From Mycobacterium saskatchewanense (GTDB lineage Bacteria; Actinomycetota; Actinomycetes; Mycobacteriales; Mycobacteriaceae), in the NCBI RefSeq assembly GCF_010729105.1, contig NZ_AP022573.1, forward strand, positions 2,232,001 to 2,296,000: a stretch of DNA of 64,000 nucleotides, in the 5' to 3' direction. The notes beneath the pieces were generated by a model, which was not told the origin of the DNA, searched no databases, and worked only from the letters and a program-made list of their open reading frames with translations. Shown here in pieces: positions 54,709 to 63,940 of the stretch. The first letter of the stretch is position 1; the number at the start of each line of letters is the position of its first letter. The position numbers and the translations under genes are program-made.

Positions 54709-57072
54709 TCAGGCCTTCTCGGCTCGCTCCGCCTGCCCGGACTCGTCGGCCTTAGCCGGGTCCTCGACCACGTGATAAACCGGGTCGAGCATGCACATCG
54801 GGCGGTTGCCCGTTTGGCGGGCCTTGCCGGTGATCCGCAGCAGCTGGCCGGGCTGGATGTCGCCGCCACCGTGGCCGGGGCGGAACGTGACGGTCAGCTC
54901 GCCGCTGCTATCTCCGACAGTGATCTGCCGAAGGGTCCGTTTGCCCCGGGCGACGTCCTCGACCTCGCTGACCCGCCCCTCGACTGTGGCGCGCTGGCCC
55001 GAGATCAGGCCCGCCACCATGATCACCGACGGTGGCCGTGCGGGGTGCTCGTAGGCGTCGACTTTGTCGTCTTCACCCTTCGAGACCCACGCCTTGAGCT
55101 TGTCGATCTCGTCGACGATGCGCTGCTCGAAGGTGTTCGGGTACGCCTCCTTGATCCGGGATTCCACGTCATAGGGGACGATCGTGGCCGCGGCGTCGGG
55201 GATGACGCTGACGGCCCGGGCGATCTTGTCCGCCGTGCGGTCGTGCAGCAGCCGGCCCAGCAGCGGCGCAAACGTCCGGCGCGGCAGCAGCACCGTCACG
55301 TTGGTGTTCGGGTGCTCGTCCCGGGCCTTGGCGACGAACAGCTGCGCGGCGCGGGTGATCCGGCGGTCGGGGCAATCGACGATGCGCAAAGGGGTGTCCA
55401 GGTCGAAGTGATCCCACCGCTTGCGCAGTTGCGCCGCGTACGCCGCGTCGACCATGAAATGGACCGCCACCAGCTCGTCGGCCCGCAGGCCCCTGCCGTA
55501 CCGCAGCGCTTCGATGACCGATAGGTCCAGCGAGTTGACGAAGACGAATACCCGGTGGCGCGCGTACTTGACCATCTCGGGACGATCGGTGCGGAACATC
55601 TCGAGGATGGCCGCCTCCGCCCGGTACTCGCGATTGAGCCGGGTGAGCGCGAACACCAGGAGCGGGAAGATGACGACGACCAGCCAGGCGCCCTCGGTGA
55701 ACTTGGCCACCGCGAAGATGCCCACCACGATCGTCGACAGGATCGCCGCGGAGAGGTTGATCGCCAGCCGTCGGCGCCATCCCGGTTCCCGATGCGTCAG
55801 GTGGTGCTTGGTCATCCCGTAACCGGCCATCGAGAACCCGGTGAACACGCCGATCGCGTAGAACGGGACCAGGGCGTTGACCGAGCCGCCGGTGGCCAGC
55901 AGCAGTACCACGGACAGCGCGGTGAGCGTGATGATGCCGTTCGAGAAGACCAGGCGATGGCCGCGTTTGGTCAGCTGCCGCGGCAGGAAGCGGTCTTCGG
56001 CGACGAAACTGGCCAGCGCCGGGAACCCATTGAAACTGGTGTTGGCGCCGGTGAACAGAATCGCGGCGGTGGCGGTCTGGACCAGCACGTAGAAGACGTT
56101 GCCGATGACCCCGCCGCCGAAGACCCCGCGGGTGATCTGCGACAGGACGGACGGATATTCACTGAGATACGGGGTGGCATGGGTGGCATACGCGAGGTAT
56201 GCGACCCCTGCCAGCAGGAAGCCGAGGATGCTGGCCATGATGGTCAGCACGAGCCGTGCGTTGCGGCCCTGCGGTTTCCGGAAGTAGTCGACCGTGTTGG
56301 AGATCGCCTCGACGCCCGTCAGGGACGAACCACCGTTCGCGAACGCGCGCAGCAACACCAGAACCGTCGCGCCCATCACCAGGCCGTCGGCGTGGTGGAC
56401 CGGCACGGTCCCGGGCATGTGCGTGGGGTCGTACACCGGTAGGTCCCCCATGAGCACGCGCGTAACACCGACGACGATCGTCAGGCCGACCATGACGACG
56501 AAGAAGTACGTCGCGAACGCGAATGGCCACCCCGCCTCCCGCAGGCCACGCAGATTCGCGTAGCAGATGAACAGCACCACGGCGACCGTGATCTGCAGGC
56601 TGTGCGGCCCCAGCGCCGGGATGGCGGACACGACCGCGACGGTTCCCGCGGCCGACTGCACGGCGACCGTGACCACGTAGTCGATCAACAGGGCGGCCGC
56701 GGCGACCTGCGCGACGCGGGGCCCGAAATTGTCCCGCGCGACGATGTAGGAGCCGCCCGCACGCGTGTAGGCCATGACGACCTGCCGGTACGACGCCGTC
56801 ACCAGCACCAGGATCAGCAGGATGACGCCGGTGACGGGCAGCAACAACATGAACGCCGCCAGGCCGGCGTGCGGAAGCAGTTCGATGAGGATCTGCTCGG
56901 GACCATAGGCGGTGGAGGAGATCGCATCCGGCGAAAGAGCCCCGAGCGCAACCGGATTCGAGAGCTTCTCCTCGCCGAGCTCCTCGGTGATCAGCGGCTT
57001 GCCCAGCAAGACGCGCTTGGCGATGTCCCCGAACGCCAGTGGGATACGTGGCTTGCCCGCCGAAGTTGTCAC
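54709..57072 (-). CDS. KimA/YdaO-like APC-superfamily permease with a C-terminal OB fold
   Basis: The 787-aa protein has about 12 membrane helices. Near residues 42-62 it carries ALGALSPDAISSTAYGPEQIL, the signature of the KimA/YdaO group, whose Bacillus member is a c-di-AMP-regulated K+ importer. A cytosolic universal-stress-like domain follows (VFVFVNSLDLSVIEALRYGRG, TNVTVLLPRRTFAPLLGRLLHD). The last ~90 residues (GRVSEVEDVARGKRTLRQITVGDSSGELTV...) look like an OB fold. GTG 57072 has AAGGA eight bases upstream. Potassium is the best substrate guess; amino acids remain possible. Confidence 0.82.
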   Translation of the reverse strand: MTTSAGKPRIPLAFGDIAKRVLLGKPLITEELGEEKLSNPVALGALSPDAISSTAYGPEQILIELLPHAGLAAFMLLLPVTGVILLILVLVTASYRQVVMAYTRAGGSYIVARDNFGPRVAQVAAAALLIDYVVTVAVQSAAGTVAVVSAIPALGPHSLQITVAVVLFICYANLRGLREAGWPFAFATYFFVVMVGLTIVVGVTRVLMGDLPVYDPTHMPGTVPVHHADGLVMGATVLVLLRAFANGGSSLTGVEAISNTVDYFRKPQGRNARLVLTIMASILGFLLAGVAYLAYATHATPYLSEYPSVLSQITRGVFGGGVIGNVFYVLVQTATAAILFTGANTSFNGFPALASFVAEDRFLPRQLTKRGHRLVFSNGIITLTALSVVLLLATGGSVNALVPFYAIGVFTGFSMAGYGMTKHHLTHREPGWRRRLAINLSAAILSTIVVGIFAVAKFTEGAWLVVVIFPLLVFALTRLNREYRAEAAILEMFRTDRPEMVKYARHRVFVFVNSLDLSVIEALRYGRGLRADELVAVHFMVDAAYAAQLRKRWDHFDLDTPLRIVDCPDRRITRAAQLFVAKARDEHPNTNVTVLLPRRTFAPLLGRLLHDRTADKIARAVSVIPDAAATIVPYDVESRIKEAYPNTFEQRIVDEIDKLKAWVSKGEDDKVDAYEHPARPPSVIMVAGLISGQRATVEGRVSEVEDVARGKRTLRQITVGDSSGELTVTFRPGHGGGDIQPGQLLRITGKARQTGNRPMCMLDPVYHVVEDPAKADESGQAERAEKA

Positions 57073-57173
57073 GACCACATTCCTTACCCGAGGTTGAGCA
57101 CCGAAAACAGGGGAAACGCTGCGAAGCATTCTGCCGTCCGCGGCTCCCGGGCGGCGGATGAGCCGGGGTGGGC

Positions 57174-58259
57174 TTAGGCGAGTCTCTGCACGGCGGCGGC
57201 GATGCGCTCGTCGTCGGCGGTCAGCGCCACCCGCACGTGCCGTCCGCCGCGGGGGCCGTAGAAGTCGCCGGGCGCCACCAGGATGCCGCGGGCGGCCAGC
57301 CACGCGACGGTGTCGCGGCAGGGCTCGTCGCGAGTGGCCCAGAGGTAGAGGCCGGCTTCCGAGTGGTCGACGGTGAAACCGGCCGAGCGGACGGCGGGGA
57401 GCAGGACGGCGCGGCGCCGCTCATACCGCTCCCGCTGCGCCCGCTCGTGGGCGTCGTCGTCGAGGGCGGCCACCATGGCGGCCTGGATCGGCGCCGGAAC
57501 CATCATCCCGGCGTGCTTGCGCACGGCCAGCAGCTCGGCGACGAGGTCCGCGTCCCCTGCGACGAAACCGGCGCGGTAGCCGGCCAGCGAGGAGCTCTTG
57601 GACAGCGAGTGGATCGCCAGCAGCCCCGTATGGTCGCCACCGCAGACGGAGGGATGCAGCACCGACAGCGGTTCGGCCTCCCAGCCCAGGCCCAGATAGC
57701 ACTCGTCCGACGCGACCACGCCACCGCGGTCGCGCGCCCAGTCGACAACCTTCCGCAGGTGGTCGACCCCCAGCACGCGCCCGGTGGGATTGCTCGGCGA
57801 GTTGAGATAGACCAGCGCCGGGGCCCGCGGCCCCAGCTGGGTCAGCGAATCCGCACGCACTACCTCGGCCCGTGCCAGCCGCGCGCCGACGTCGTACGTG
57901 GGGTAGGCCAGCTCCGGCACGACGACCAGGTCGGCGGGGCCCAGCCCCAGCAGGGTGGGCAGCCAGGCGATGAGCTCCTTGCTGCCGATCACCGGCAGCA
58001 CATCGTCCGAGGAGACGCCGGTGATCCCGAAGCGGCGCTCCAGCGCCGCGACAGCCGATTGCCGCAGGCGGGCGGTACCGGCGGTCGTCGGGTAACCCGG
58101 CGCGGAACTCGCGGCCGACAACGCTTCCCGGATCAGCGGGGCGACCGGGTCGACCGGGGTACCGACGGACAGGTCGACGATTCCGCCGGGGTGGGCCTGG
58201 GCCGACGCCTTGGCGTCGGCGAGGGTGTCCCAGGGAAATTCCGGCAGGGATTCGGACAC
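57174..58259 (-). CDS. dapC: Succinyldiaminopimelate transaminase
   Basis: This 361-aa class I/II PLP aminotransferase has the Schiff-base Lys221 in HSLSKSSSLAGYRAGF. Other landmarks are YPTTAGTARLRQSAVAALERRFG, YLNSPSNPTGRVL and VVASDECYLGLGWE. It matches Rv1178, the proposed N-succinyl-LL-DAP aminotransferase, which would place three steps of the succinylase DAP route (dapC, dapD, dapE) in this window. GTG 58259 is used. It follows fdxC by 47 bases, as in M. tuberculosis. Confidence 0.9.
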   Translation of the reverse strand: MSESLPEFPWDTLADAKASAQAHPGGIVDLSVGTPVDPVAPLIREALSAASSAPGYPTTAGTARLRQSAVAALERRFGITGVSSDDVLPVIGSKELIAWLPTLLGLGPADLVVVPELAYPTYDVGARLARAEVVRADSLTQLGPRAPALVYLNSPSNPTGRVLGVDHLRKVVDWARDRGGVVASDECYLGLGWEAEPLSVLHPSVCGGDHTGLLAIHSLSKSSSLAGYRAGFVAGDADLVAELLAVRKHAGMMVPAPIQAAMVAALDDDAHERAQRERYERRRAVLLPAVRSAGFTVDHSEAGLYLWATRDEPCRDTVAWLAARGILVAPGDFYGPRGGRHVRVALTADDERIAAAVQRLA

Positions 58260-58306
58260 TCGCCCGCGTGGGACGCGCGTCCCGGGCTGGTGCGGCACCG
58301 GCCCGT

Positions 58307-58633
58307 TCAGTCGCCTTCGCCCTGTGGCGGCAGGTCCTTGACCACCTGCGGGTCGTTCTCGGTCAGGCCGACCTTCGCGGCACCGCCCGGCGAACCCAGC
58401 TCGACGAAGAAGTCGGCATTGATCTGGGTGTACTGGCTCCACTGCTCGGGCACGTCGTCCTCGTAATAGATCGCCTCGACCGGGCAGACCGGCTCGCAGG
58501 CGCCGCAGTCGACGCATTCGTCCGGGTGGATGTACAGCATCCGGGCGCCTTCATAGATGCAGTCGACCGGGCACTCCTCAATACACGCCTTGTCTTTGAT
58601 GTCCACGCAGGGTTCGGCGATTGTGTAGGTCAC
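58307..58633 (-). CDS. fdxC: 7Fe ferredoxin
   Basis: FdxC is a 108-aa electron carrier with one [3Fe-4S] and one [4Fe-4S] cluster. Ligands lie in CVDIKDKACIEECPVDCIYEG and CVDCGACEPVCPVEAIYYEDD, with a C-terminal extension typical of mycobacterial 7Fe ferredoxins. GTG 58633 has GGAGG eight bases upstream; the ATG at 58648 lies within that signal. It may donate electrons to P450s such as the one at 23111, though this is not shown by sequence. Confidence 0.95.
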   Translation of the reverse strand: MTYTIAEPCVDIKDKACIEECPVDCIYEGARMLYIHPDECVDCGACEPVCPVEAIYYEDDVPEQWSQYTQINADFFVELGSPGGAAKVGLTENDPQVVKDLPPQGEGD

Positions 58634-58665
58634 AGACGTCTCCTCCATGTGCTGCTCTTTGTGGG

Positions 58666-58696
58666 CTGGTTCAGCCGGCCCCTGGTTCAGCCGGCC
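58666..58696. repeat. Two direct repeats CTGGTTCAGCCGGCC, 16-bp period, in the fdxC leader
   Basis: Copies occupy 58666-58680 and 58682-58696, between the fdxC start and its predicted promoter. The function is unknown. Confidence 0.6.
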
Positions 58697-58733
58697 ACGG
58701 CGTTTCGGGCCGCTGCAGAGAAAGCTTTGGTTA

Positions 58734-58763
58734 CTGATACTAGACGTTGCACATACACGTCAA
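58734..58763 (-). promoter_or_regulatory. Predicted fdxC promoter
   Basis: On the minus strand TTGACG (58763-58758), an 18-base spacer and TATCAG (58739-58734) resemble a housekeeping mycobacterial promoter, about 100 bases from the fdxC start. The remainder of the 515-bp gap to 59148 shows no supportable gene. Confidence 0.45.
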
Positions 58764-59148
58764 CCACCTGGCTCGCGGGTCGGATTGACCGCTGACGCGG
58801 TGCCCGCGACGCGGCTCGCGGGACCGCCCGCCCGGGACCGTGGCGGACCCGCGCCGACGGCTGGACCGCGGCTGGGGCGCCGAACTGTGGCGCATCGGCC
58901 CCCGAACCGCTCGTGCGGCGCCGCTTCGAGCGCGGCAACCGGCCGGTCGACCCCGTTCTGGGGGCCGTTCGCCCACGGCGAACAGCCGTCTGACCTGGGA
59001 ATTGTTACACCCGGAGCCGAGTTGCCGATAACGATTGCGAGGGAGAAACCTCACGGGGGCTGGTAATCTCAAGGGGAGACGGCAACCGCTGGGCAATGTC
59101 GTCGCCGTTCATTTGACGGTGCATTAGTTCGGGAAGGGTGTCCACAAG

Positions 59149-59481
59149 ATGAGGCTGTCGTTGACTAAACTGGCTACCGCGTTCGGCGGTGCCGCGATCG
59201 CGTTGACCGCCGCTGCCGGGATCGCATCGGCCGATCCCCTGGATCCGGTGATCAACACGACGTGCAACTACGGGCAGGTGATCGCTGCGCTCAACGCGAC
59301 GGACCCGGGCGCTGCCGCCCAGCTGAATTCGTCGCCGCTGGCTCAGGGTTACCTGCGTCAATTCCTCGCTTCGCCCCCGCCGAAGCGCGCGCAGATGGCG
59401 CAGCAGATCCAGGCCATGCCGCAGGCCGCGCCGTACTTCAACGACGTCCTGTCGGTGGCGGGTAGCTGCAACAACTACTGA
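59149..59481 (+). CDS. Secreted TB8.4-like low-molecular-weight antigen (haemophore-related fold)
   Basis: The 110-aa protein has a Sec signal peptide (MRLSLTKLATAFGGAAIALTAAAGIASA) with cleavage after residue 28. The mature helical domain has two cysteines (NTTCNYGQVIAALNATDPGAAAQLN and VAGSCNNY) that should form one disulfide. It closely follows Rv1174c (TB8.4), a secreted T-cell antigen related in fold to mycobacterial haemophores. GGGAAGGG precedes ATG 59149. Confidence 0.9.
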   Translation: MRLSLTKLATAFGGAAIALTAAAGIASADPLDPVINTTCNYGQVIAALNATDPGAAAQLNSSPLAQGYLRQFLASPPPKRAQMAQQIQAMPQAAPYFNDVLSVAGSCNNY

Positions 59482-59489
59482 GCGCGCAC

Positions 59490-60044
59490 TCAGTAGCCGC
59501 TGAACAAGCGGCGGACCAGGCCTAACGCAGCGGACCCGGCATGGCTGTACAGCCGTGCCGGGTCCGCTGGTCGTCGCCCCCACAGCAGCACCCGGGCCGC
59601 GGCGTCGGTCTCGATGGTCGCCGGGCCCTCGGCGGGTGCCAACTCGATGCTGGTGTCGTGGCCCTCGGCCCGCATCACGACGTCGTCGGTGTCCGGAACA
59701 CGCAACCGGGCGTCGACGCGTTCCCCCGACCGCAGCCGCTTGGCCCCCTTGACCAGCAGCGGTCGCCCCACCGCAACGACGCTGTGGGTCGTCATCCACG
59801 GTTGAGCCGGGGGCGCCCCCATCTCGGCGTTGTCGCCGGTGAAATCCCAGTCGTGCAGCACCAGCTCCTCGCGCGTGTGCTCGGCGAACCACGGCACCTT
59901 CATGGTTCGGCCGGTCCAGCCGACGTCGGTGTCTGGCGGCACCCCGTCCGCGGCCCCCGCCATCTCGTTGAGCCTGGCCATTCGGTCGTGAAGCGCCTCC
60001 CACAGCTCGGCGTCGTCGAGGTCGCGCAGTGGGCCCTCGCGTTC
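59490..60044 (-). pseudogene. N-terminally truncated maleylpyruvate-isomerase/DinB-type protein
   Basis: The frame reads EGPLRDLDDAELWEALHDR, then MARLNEMAGAADGVPPDTDVGW, VPWFAEHTREELVLHDWDFTGDN and PWMTTHSVVAVGRPLL. These are middle and C-terminal parts of the mycothiol-dependent maleylpyruvate isomerase (DinB-like, TIGR03083) family. A TAG at 60045-60047 interrupts the homologous frame, and no N-terminal helical bundle with metal ligands is present before fbiC. ATG 59981 could still yield a 163-aa fragment, but I regard it as a decayed gene. A very strong hairpin lies inside its 3' end. Confidence 0.6.
59528..59569. terminator. Long GC-rich hairpin downstream of the TB8.4 gene
   Basis: Arm CAGCGGACCCGGCA pairs perfectly with TGCCGGGTCCGCTG, continued by a T-G wobble and GGCT/AGCC around a GTAC loop, for 19 base pairs in all. 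It starts 46 bases after the TB8.4 stop. There is no U-tract; this is the I-shaped form expected of mycobacterial terminators. Confidence 0.6.
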
Positions 60045-60095
60045 CTACGACCGAGCCATACCCATCCGCCGCTGCGAGGATGCACCCCGCGCGAT

Positions 60096-62666
60096 TCAGG
60101 CCGCGAGCGGGGCGTAGGTGGTCGTGCGTTGGCGCGCGGGGCGCCCGATGCCTTCCGCGATCGCGCTCAGCTCGGCCACGGTCTTGGACGAGCCGTGCTC
60201 CGAGCCGGCCATGCGCGAGATGGTTTCCTCCATCAGCGTGCCGCCCAGGTCGTTGGCGCCACCGGTAAGCATCACCTGCGTGCGTTCGACGCCGAGCTTG
60301 ACCCAGCTGGTTTGGATGTGAGAGATGCGGCCGTGCAACATGATTCGGGCCAGCGCGTGCACCGCCCGGTTGTCACGGTGGGTCGGCCCGGGCCGCGCCG
60401 CGCCGGCCAGATACAGCGGCGAGTTCTGGTGCACGAACGGCAAGGGCACGAACTCGGTGAAACCGCCGGTGCGGTCCTGGATTTCGCGCAGGACGTTGAG
60501 GTGGCCGACCCAGTGCCGCGGGGTGTCGACGTGTCCGTACATCATCGTCGACGACGACCGCAGGCCGACCTCGTGCGCGGTGGTCACGATCTCGATCCAC
60601 ATCGAGGTGGGCAGCTTGCCCTTGGTCAGCACCCAGCGCACTTCGTCGTCGAGGATCTCGGCGGCGGTGCCCGGGATGGTGTCAAGACCCGCCTCGCGCA
60701 GGCCGGTGAGCCACTCGCGAATGCTCAATCCGCTCTTGGTCACCCCGTTGGCGATCTCCATCGGGGAGAACGCATGCACATGCATCGAAGGCACCCGGGC
60801 CTTGACCGCGCGGACCAGCTCGGCGTATCCGGTGACCGGCAGTTCGGGGTCGATCCCGCCCTGCATGCACACCTCGGTGGCACCCTGGACATGCGCTTCC
60901 CAGGCGCGGTCGGCGACTTCGTCGACGGACAGCGAGTACGCGTCGGCGTCGCCCTTGCGCTGCGCGAAGGCGCAGAACCGGCAGCCGGTGTAGCAGATGT
61001 TGGTGAAGTTGATGTTGCGGTTCACCACGAACGTGACGTCGTCGCCAACGGTGTCACGGCGTAGCGAATCCGCCAGTGCCGCAACCGCTTCCAGGGCCGG
61101 CCCGTCGGCCGTCGCCAGCGCCAGGTACTCGTCGTCGCTGCATCCGCCTGGGTTGCGCTCGGCCGAACGCAGCGCTGCCAGCACATCGGTGTCGATGCGC
61201 GCCGGCGCGTGCGCGGCCAGCTCGTGCACGCGCGCACGGATCGACTCCCAATTCCCGAACGCACTGTCGAGGTCGCTGCGGGCCTCGGAGTTGCGGCCCT
61301 CGGTGTCGATCGCTGCGTTGAGGTCGACCCGGCCGGAGGACTCGATGTCGTCGGGCTCCTGCCACGGCATGCCCACCGGGTTGACGTCACGGGCGAGACC
61401 GGTGGCGGGGTCGGCCAGCGCATCGACGTGGCCGCGCACCCGCGGGTCGATCCACGCGGCGCCGGCCTGGACGTATTTGGGCTGCGCGGTCAGCCGCTGC
61501 ACCAGTTCGTAGCCGGCCTCGGCGGTCACCGCGGCCAGCTCGTCCAGCGCCGGCCAGGGGCGTTCGGGGTTGACGTGGTCGGGCGTCAGAGGCGAAACGC
61601 CACCCCAATCGTCGACCCCGGCGCCGAGCAGCGCCAGGCACTCCTCGCGGGACACCAGGTTGGGCGGCGCCTGGATGCGCATGCCGGGGCCCAGTACCAG
61701 CCGTGCCACCGCCACCGTCGCCAGGTAGTCGTCAATCCCGGCATCGGGGACGGCGGCCATCGCGGTGTGTTGCTTGGCCCGGAAGTTCTGCACGATGACT
61801 TCCTGCACGTGCCCGAATTCCTTGTGCAGCTTGCGGATCGCGTGCAGGGTGTCGGCGCGTTCGGGCAGGGTCTCGCCGATGCCGACCAGCAGGCCGGTGG
61901 TGAACGGGATCGACAACCGGCCCGCGTCGGTGAGGGCGCGCAACCGGACCGCTGGGTCTTTGTCGGGACTGCCATAGTGCGCAAGCCCTCTGGTTTCGAA
62001 CAGTCGCCGCGACGTCGTCTCGAGCATCATGCCCATCGACGGCGCCACCGGCTTCAGCCGCGACATCTCCGACCAGCTCATCACGCCGGGGTTGAGGTGC
62101 GGCAGCAGTCCCGTCTCCTCGAGCACCCGGATCGCCATGGCCCGCACGTAGGACAGCGTGGAGTCATAGCCGCGTTGCCCGAGCCATTCGCGAGCTTCCG
62201 GCCAACGGTCCTCGGGCCGGTCGCCGAGCGTGAATAGCGCCTCTTTGCAACCGAGTTCGGCGCCGCGCCGCGCCACGTCGAGAATCTCGTCGGGCTCCAT
62301 GTACATGCCGGTCCCCTCGGCGCGCAGCCTGCCCGGCACGCTGACGAACGTGCAGTAGTGGCAGTTGTCGCGACACAAGCGCGTGACCGGGAGAAAGACC
62401 TTCGGCGAATAGGTGATCGGCAGCCCGCCGCCGGGGCCGCGGCGTCCGGCCGAGTGCAGCCCCGCGTCGCGCACCCGCGCGGCGCTGGCGCACAAGTCCG
62501 CGAGGTCGTCGCCCCGGGCGGTCATCGCGACGGCAGCCTCATCGAGGTTCAGGGCGACCCCGTCGCGCGCCCGCCGCAACACCCGCCGCATCGCCGACGC
62601 GCTGGCTCGAGGCGGGAACAGGGGACTGGGCAGGGCGGTGGGCTCCTGGTCTGGAGTCAGCGGCAC
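60096..62666 (-). CDS. fbiC: FO synthase (7,8-didemethyl-8-hydroxy-5-deazariboflavin synthase)
   Basis: FbiC makes the deazaflavin chromophore of coenzyme F420 from tyrosine and a flavin precursor, using two radical SAM domains. The 856-aa protein (same length as Rv1173) has Cys98, Cys102 and Cys105 in CRDNCHYC in the CofG half, and Cys558, Cys562 and Cys565 in CYTGCRFC in the CofH half. Further CofH marks are [10 protein letters not shown] and [20 protein letters not shown] 62666 is chosen by alignment with that protein; the open frame continues upstream. Confidence 0.97.
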   Translation of the reverse strand: MPLTPDQEPTALPSPLFPPRASASAMRRVLRRARDGVALNLDEAAVAMTARGDDLADLCASAARVRDAGLHSAGRRGPGGGLPITYSPKVFLPVTRLCRDNCHYCTFVSVPGRLRAEGTGMYMEPDEILDVARRGAELGCKEALFTLGDRPEDRWPEAREWLGQRGYDSTLSYVRAMAIRVLEETGLLPHLNPGVMSWSEMSRLKPVAPSMGMMLETTSRRLFETRGLAHYGSPDKDPAVRLRALTDAGRLSIPFTTGLLVGIGETLPERADTLHAIRKLHKEFGHVQEVIVQNFRAKQHTAMAAVPDAGIDDYLATVAVARLVLGPGMRIQAPPNLVSREECLALLGAGVDDWGGVSPLTPDHVNPERPWPALDELAAVTAEAGYELVQRLTAQPKYVQAGAAWIDPRVRGHVDALADPATGLARDVNPVGMPWQEPDDIESSGRVDLNAAIDTEGRNSEARSDLDSAFGNWESIRARVHELAAHAPARIDTDVLAALRSAERNPGGCSDDEYLALATADGPALEAVAALADSLRRDTVGDDVTFVVNRNINFTNICYTGCRFCAFAQRKGDADAYSLSVDEVADRAWEAHVQGATEVCMQGGIDPELPVTGYAELVRAVKARVPSMHVHAFSPMEIANGVTKSGLSIREWLTGLREAGLDTIPGTAAEILDDEVRWVLTKGKLPTSMWIEIVTTAHEVGLRSSSTMMYGHVDTPRHWVGHLNVLREIQDRTGGFTEFVPLPFVHQNSPLYLAGAARPGPTHRDNRAVHALARIMLHGRISHIQTSWVKLGVERTQVMLTGGANDLGGTLMEETISRMAGSEHGSSKTVAELSAIAEGIGRPARQRTTTYAPLAA

Positions 62667-62925
62667 GTTGGTGTAACTCCCCCACGCTCGGATTTCATCC
62701 GCGGGTCCCGATATCCGGCGGATCGGCAACCTTGGCGGGTCCCATAGGCGCAACAGTAGCGTCAGGGCCGCGGCGGCAAGCGGTCGACCGTGCGGGGCGC
62801 CCGCGCGACGGCCGGCCGACCATTTTCCCGACATTCCCGCTAATTTGCTGGGATCGAGTTACGATCCGTGCGGTCGCCGGATCCCGCCATCGAAATCGTG
62901 CTGGTTGAGCCGAGGGAGGTACGAG

Positions 62926-63825
62926 ATGTCTTTCTTGCTGACGGCCCCCGAGGCGCTGGTCAACGCGGCTTCCGACCTGGTGGGCATCGGCACCGGGCTC
63001 GACACTGCCCGCTCCGCGGCCGCGGCGCCGACGACGGGCATCCTGGCCGCGGCGGAGGACGAGATCTCGACGCAGATCGCCGCGTTGTTCTCCGCGCACG
63101 GGGTGGGGTTTCAGCAGCTCACCGCCCAGGTGTCGGCCTTTCATCAGCAGTTCACCGCTGCCCTGACCTCGGGCGCGAACGCGTACGCGCAGGCCGAGGC
63201 TGGCGCCGCGCAGACTCTGACGAACGCGGTAAACGCGCCCGCCACGGCTCTGCTGGGCCACCCGCTGCTGGGCAGCGGCGCCGGGGCCGGTATCGGTTCG
63301 CTGGCAGCGGGCGGCGGGGCCCTGTCGAACGCTGCCGCCGGCCTCCTGGCCCGCGGCGCCGCGGCGGCGAGTCAGGCCGGCGCGCTATTACTGGGTCCGA
63401 CGGGCGGCGTCAGCGCCCTCACCGCGGCCGGCGCGCTGTTGTCGCCGGCCGCCATCACCGCCGCGGCCGCGGTGCCGGCGGCGAACGCCTTCGCGCCGAT
63501 CGCCACCTCGATCGAGAACGCCTACCTGCAGATCGAGCCGTGGGTGCAATACGGGTTCGAGCTGCTCACCTATGCGGCCGGTTGGGTGCCCTACGTGGGC
63601 ATCCTGGCTCCACAGATCATGTTCTTCTACAACCTAATCGAGCCCATAGTGCAGAGCGGCTTGTTCAACACGCTCGACTGGCTCGCCGGGGAGATCTCGT
63701 TCGCTCAGGGGCTGAGCAATTTCTGGGCGGCCACCACGGCGTCGATCAACTACTTCGTCAACACCGAGATCTACTGGGTGCTCGGGTTCCTGCCGCCGCT
63801 GCCACCGCTGCCGCCGCTCACCTGA
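62926..63825 (+). CDS. PE12: PE-family protein (PE12-like)
   Basis: The 299-aa protein begins MSFLLTAPEALVNAASDL, with Pro8-Glu9 and the two-helix PE domain through residue about 100 (SAHGVGFQQLTAQVSAFHQQFTAALTSGANAYAQAEA). A glycine/alanine-rich linker and a hydrophobic tail with several helices (WVQYGFELLTYAAGWVPYVGILAPQIMFFYNLIEP) follow. PE proteins are secreted by ESX (type VII) systems. GAGGGAGG lies upstream of ATG 62926. Divergent from fbiC as Rv1172c is from Rv1173. No PPE partner is adjacent. Confidence 0.9.
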   Translation: MSFLLTAPEALVNAASDLVGIGTGLDTARSAAAAPTTGILAAAEDEISTQIAALFSAHGVGFQQLTAQVSAFHQQFTAALTSGANAYAQAEAGAAQTLTNAVNAPATALLGHPLLGSGAGAGIGSLAAGGGALSNAAAGLLARGAAAASQAGALLLGPTGGVSALTAAGALLSPAAITAAAAVPAANAFAPIATSIENAYLQIEPWVQYGFELLTYAAGWVPYVGILAPQIMFFYNLIEPIVQSGLFNTLDWLAGEISFAQGLSNFWAATTASINYFVNTEIYWVLGFLPPLPPLPPLT

Positions 63826-63901
63826 GCGGCCCAGAGCCGCCAGGTCCGCCCTGGAAACCGCCGAAACCACCGAAACTCCGGTGCGGGTCGTGCTTTTGCC
63901 T

Positions 63902-63932
63902 CAAATCACGACCGACGCCGCAATCTCGACGG
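63902..63932. repeat. 31-bp interspersed element, copy B
   Basis: CAAATCACGAC, seven variable bases, then GCAATCTCGACGG. It matches the element at 33629-33659 and lies between the convergent PE12 gene and the edge gene. Confidence 0.7.
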
Positions 63933-63940
63933 CAAAAACC

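Noticed and set aside
58647..59096. Open frames on both strands between fdxC and TB8.4
   Set aside because: Arg/Pro/Ala-rich translations without motifs; they look like random open frames in G+C-rich DNA.
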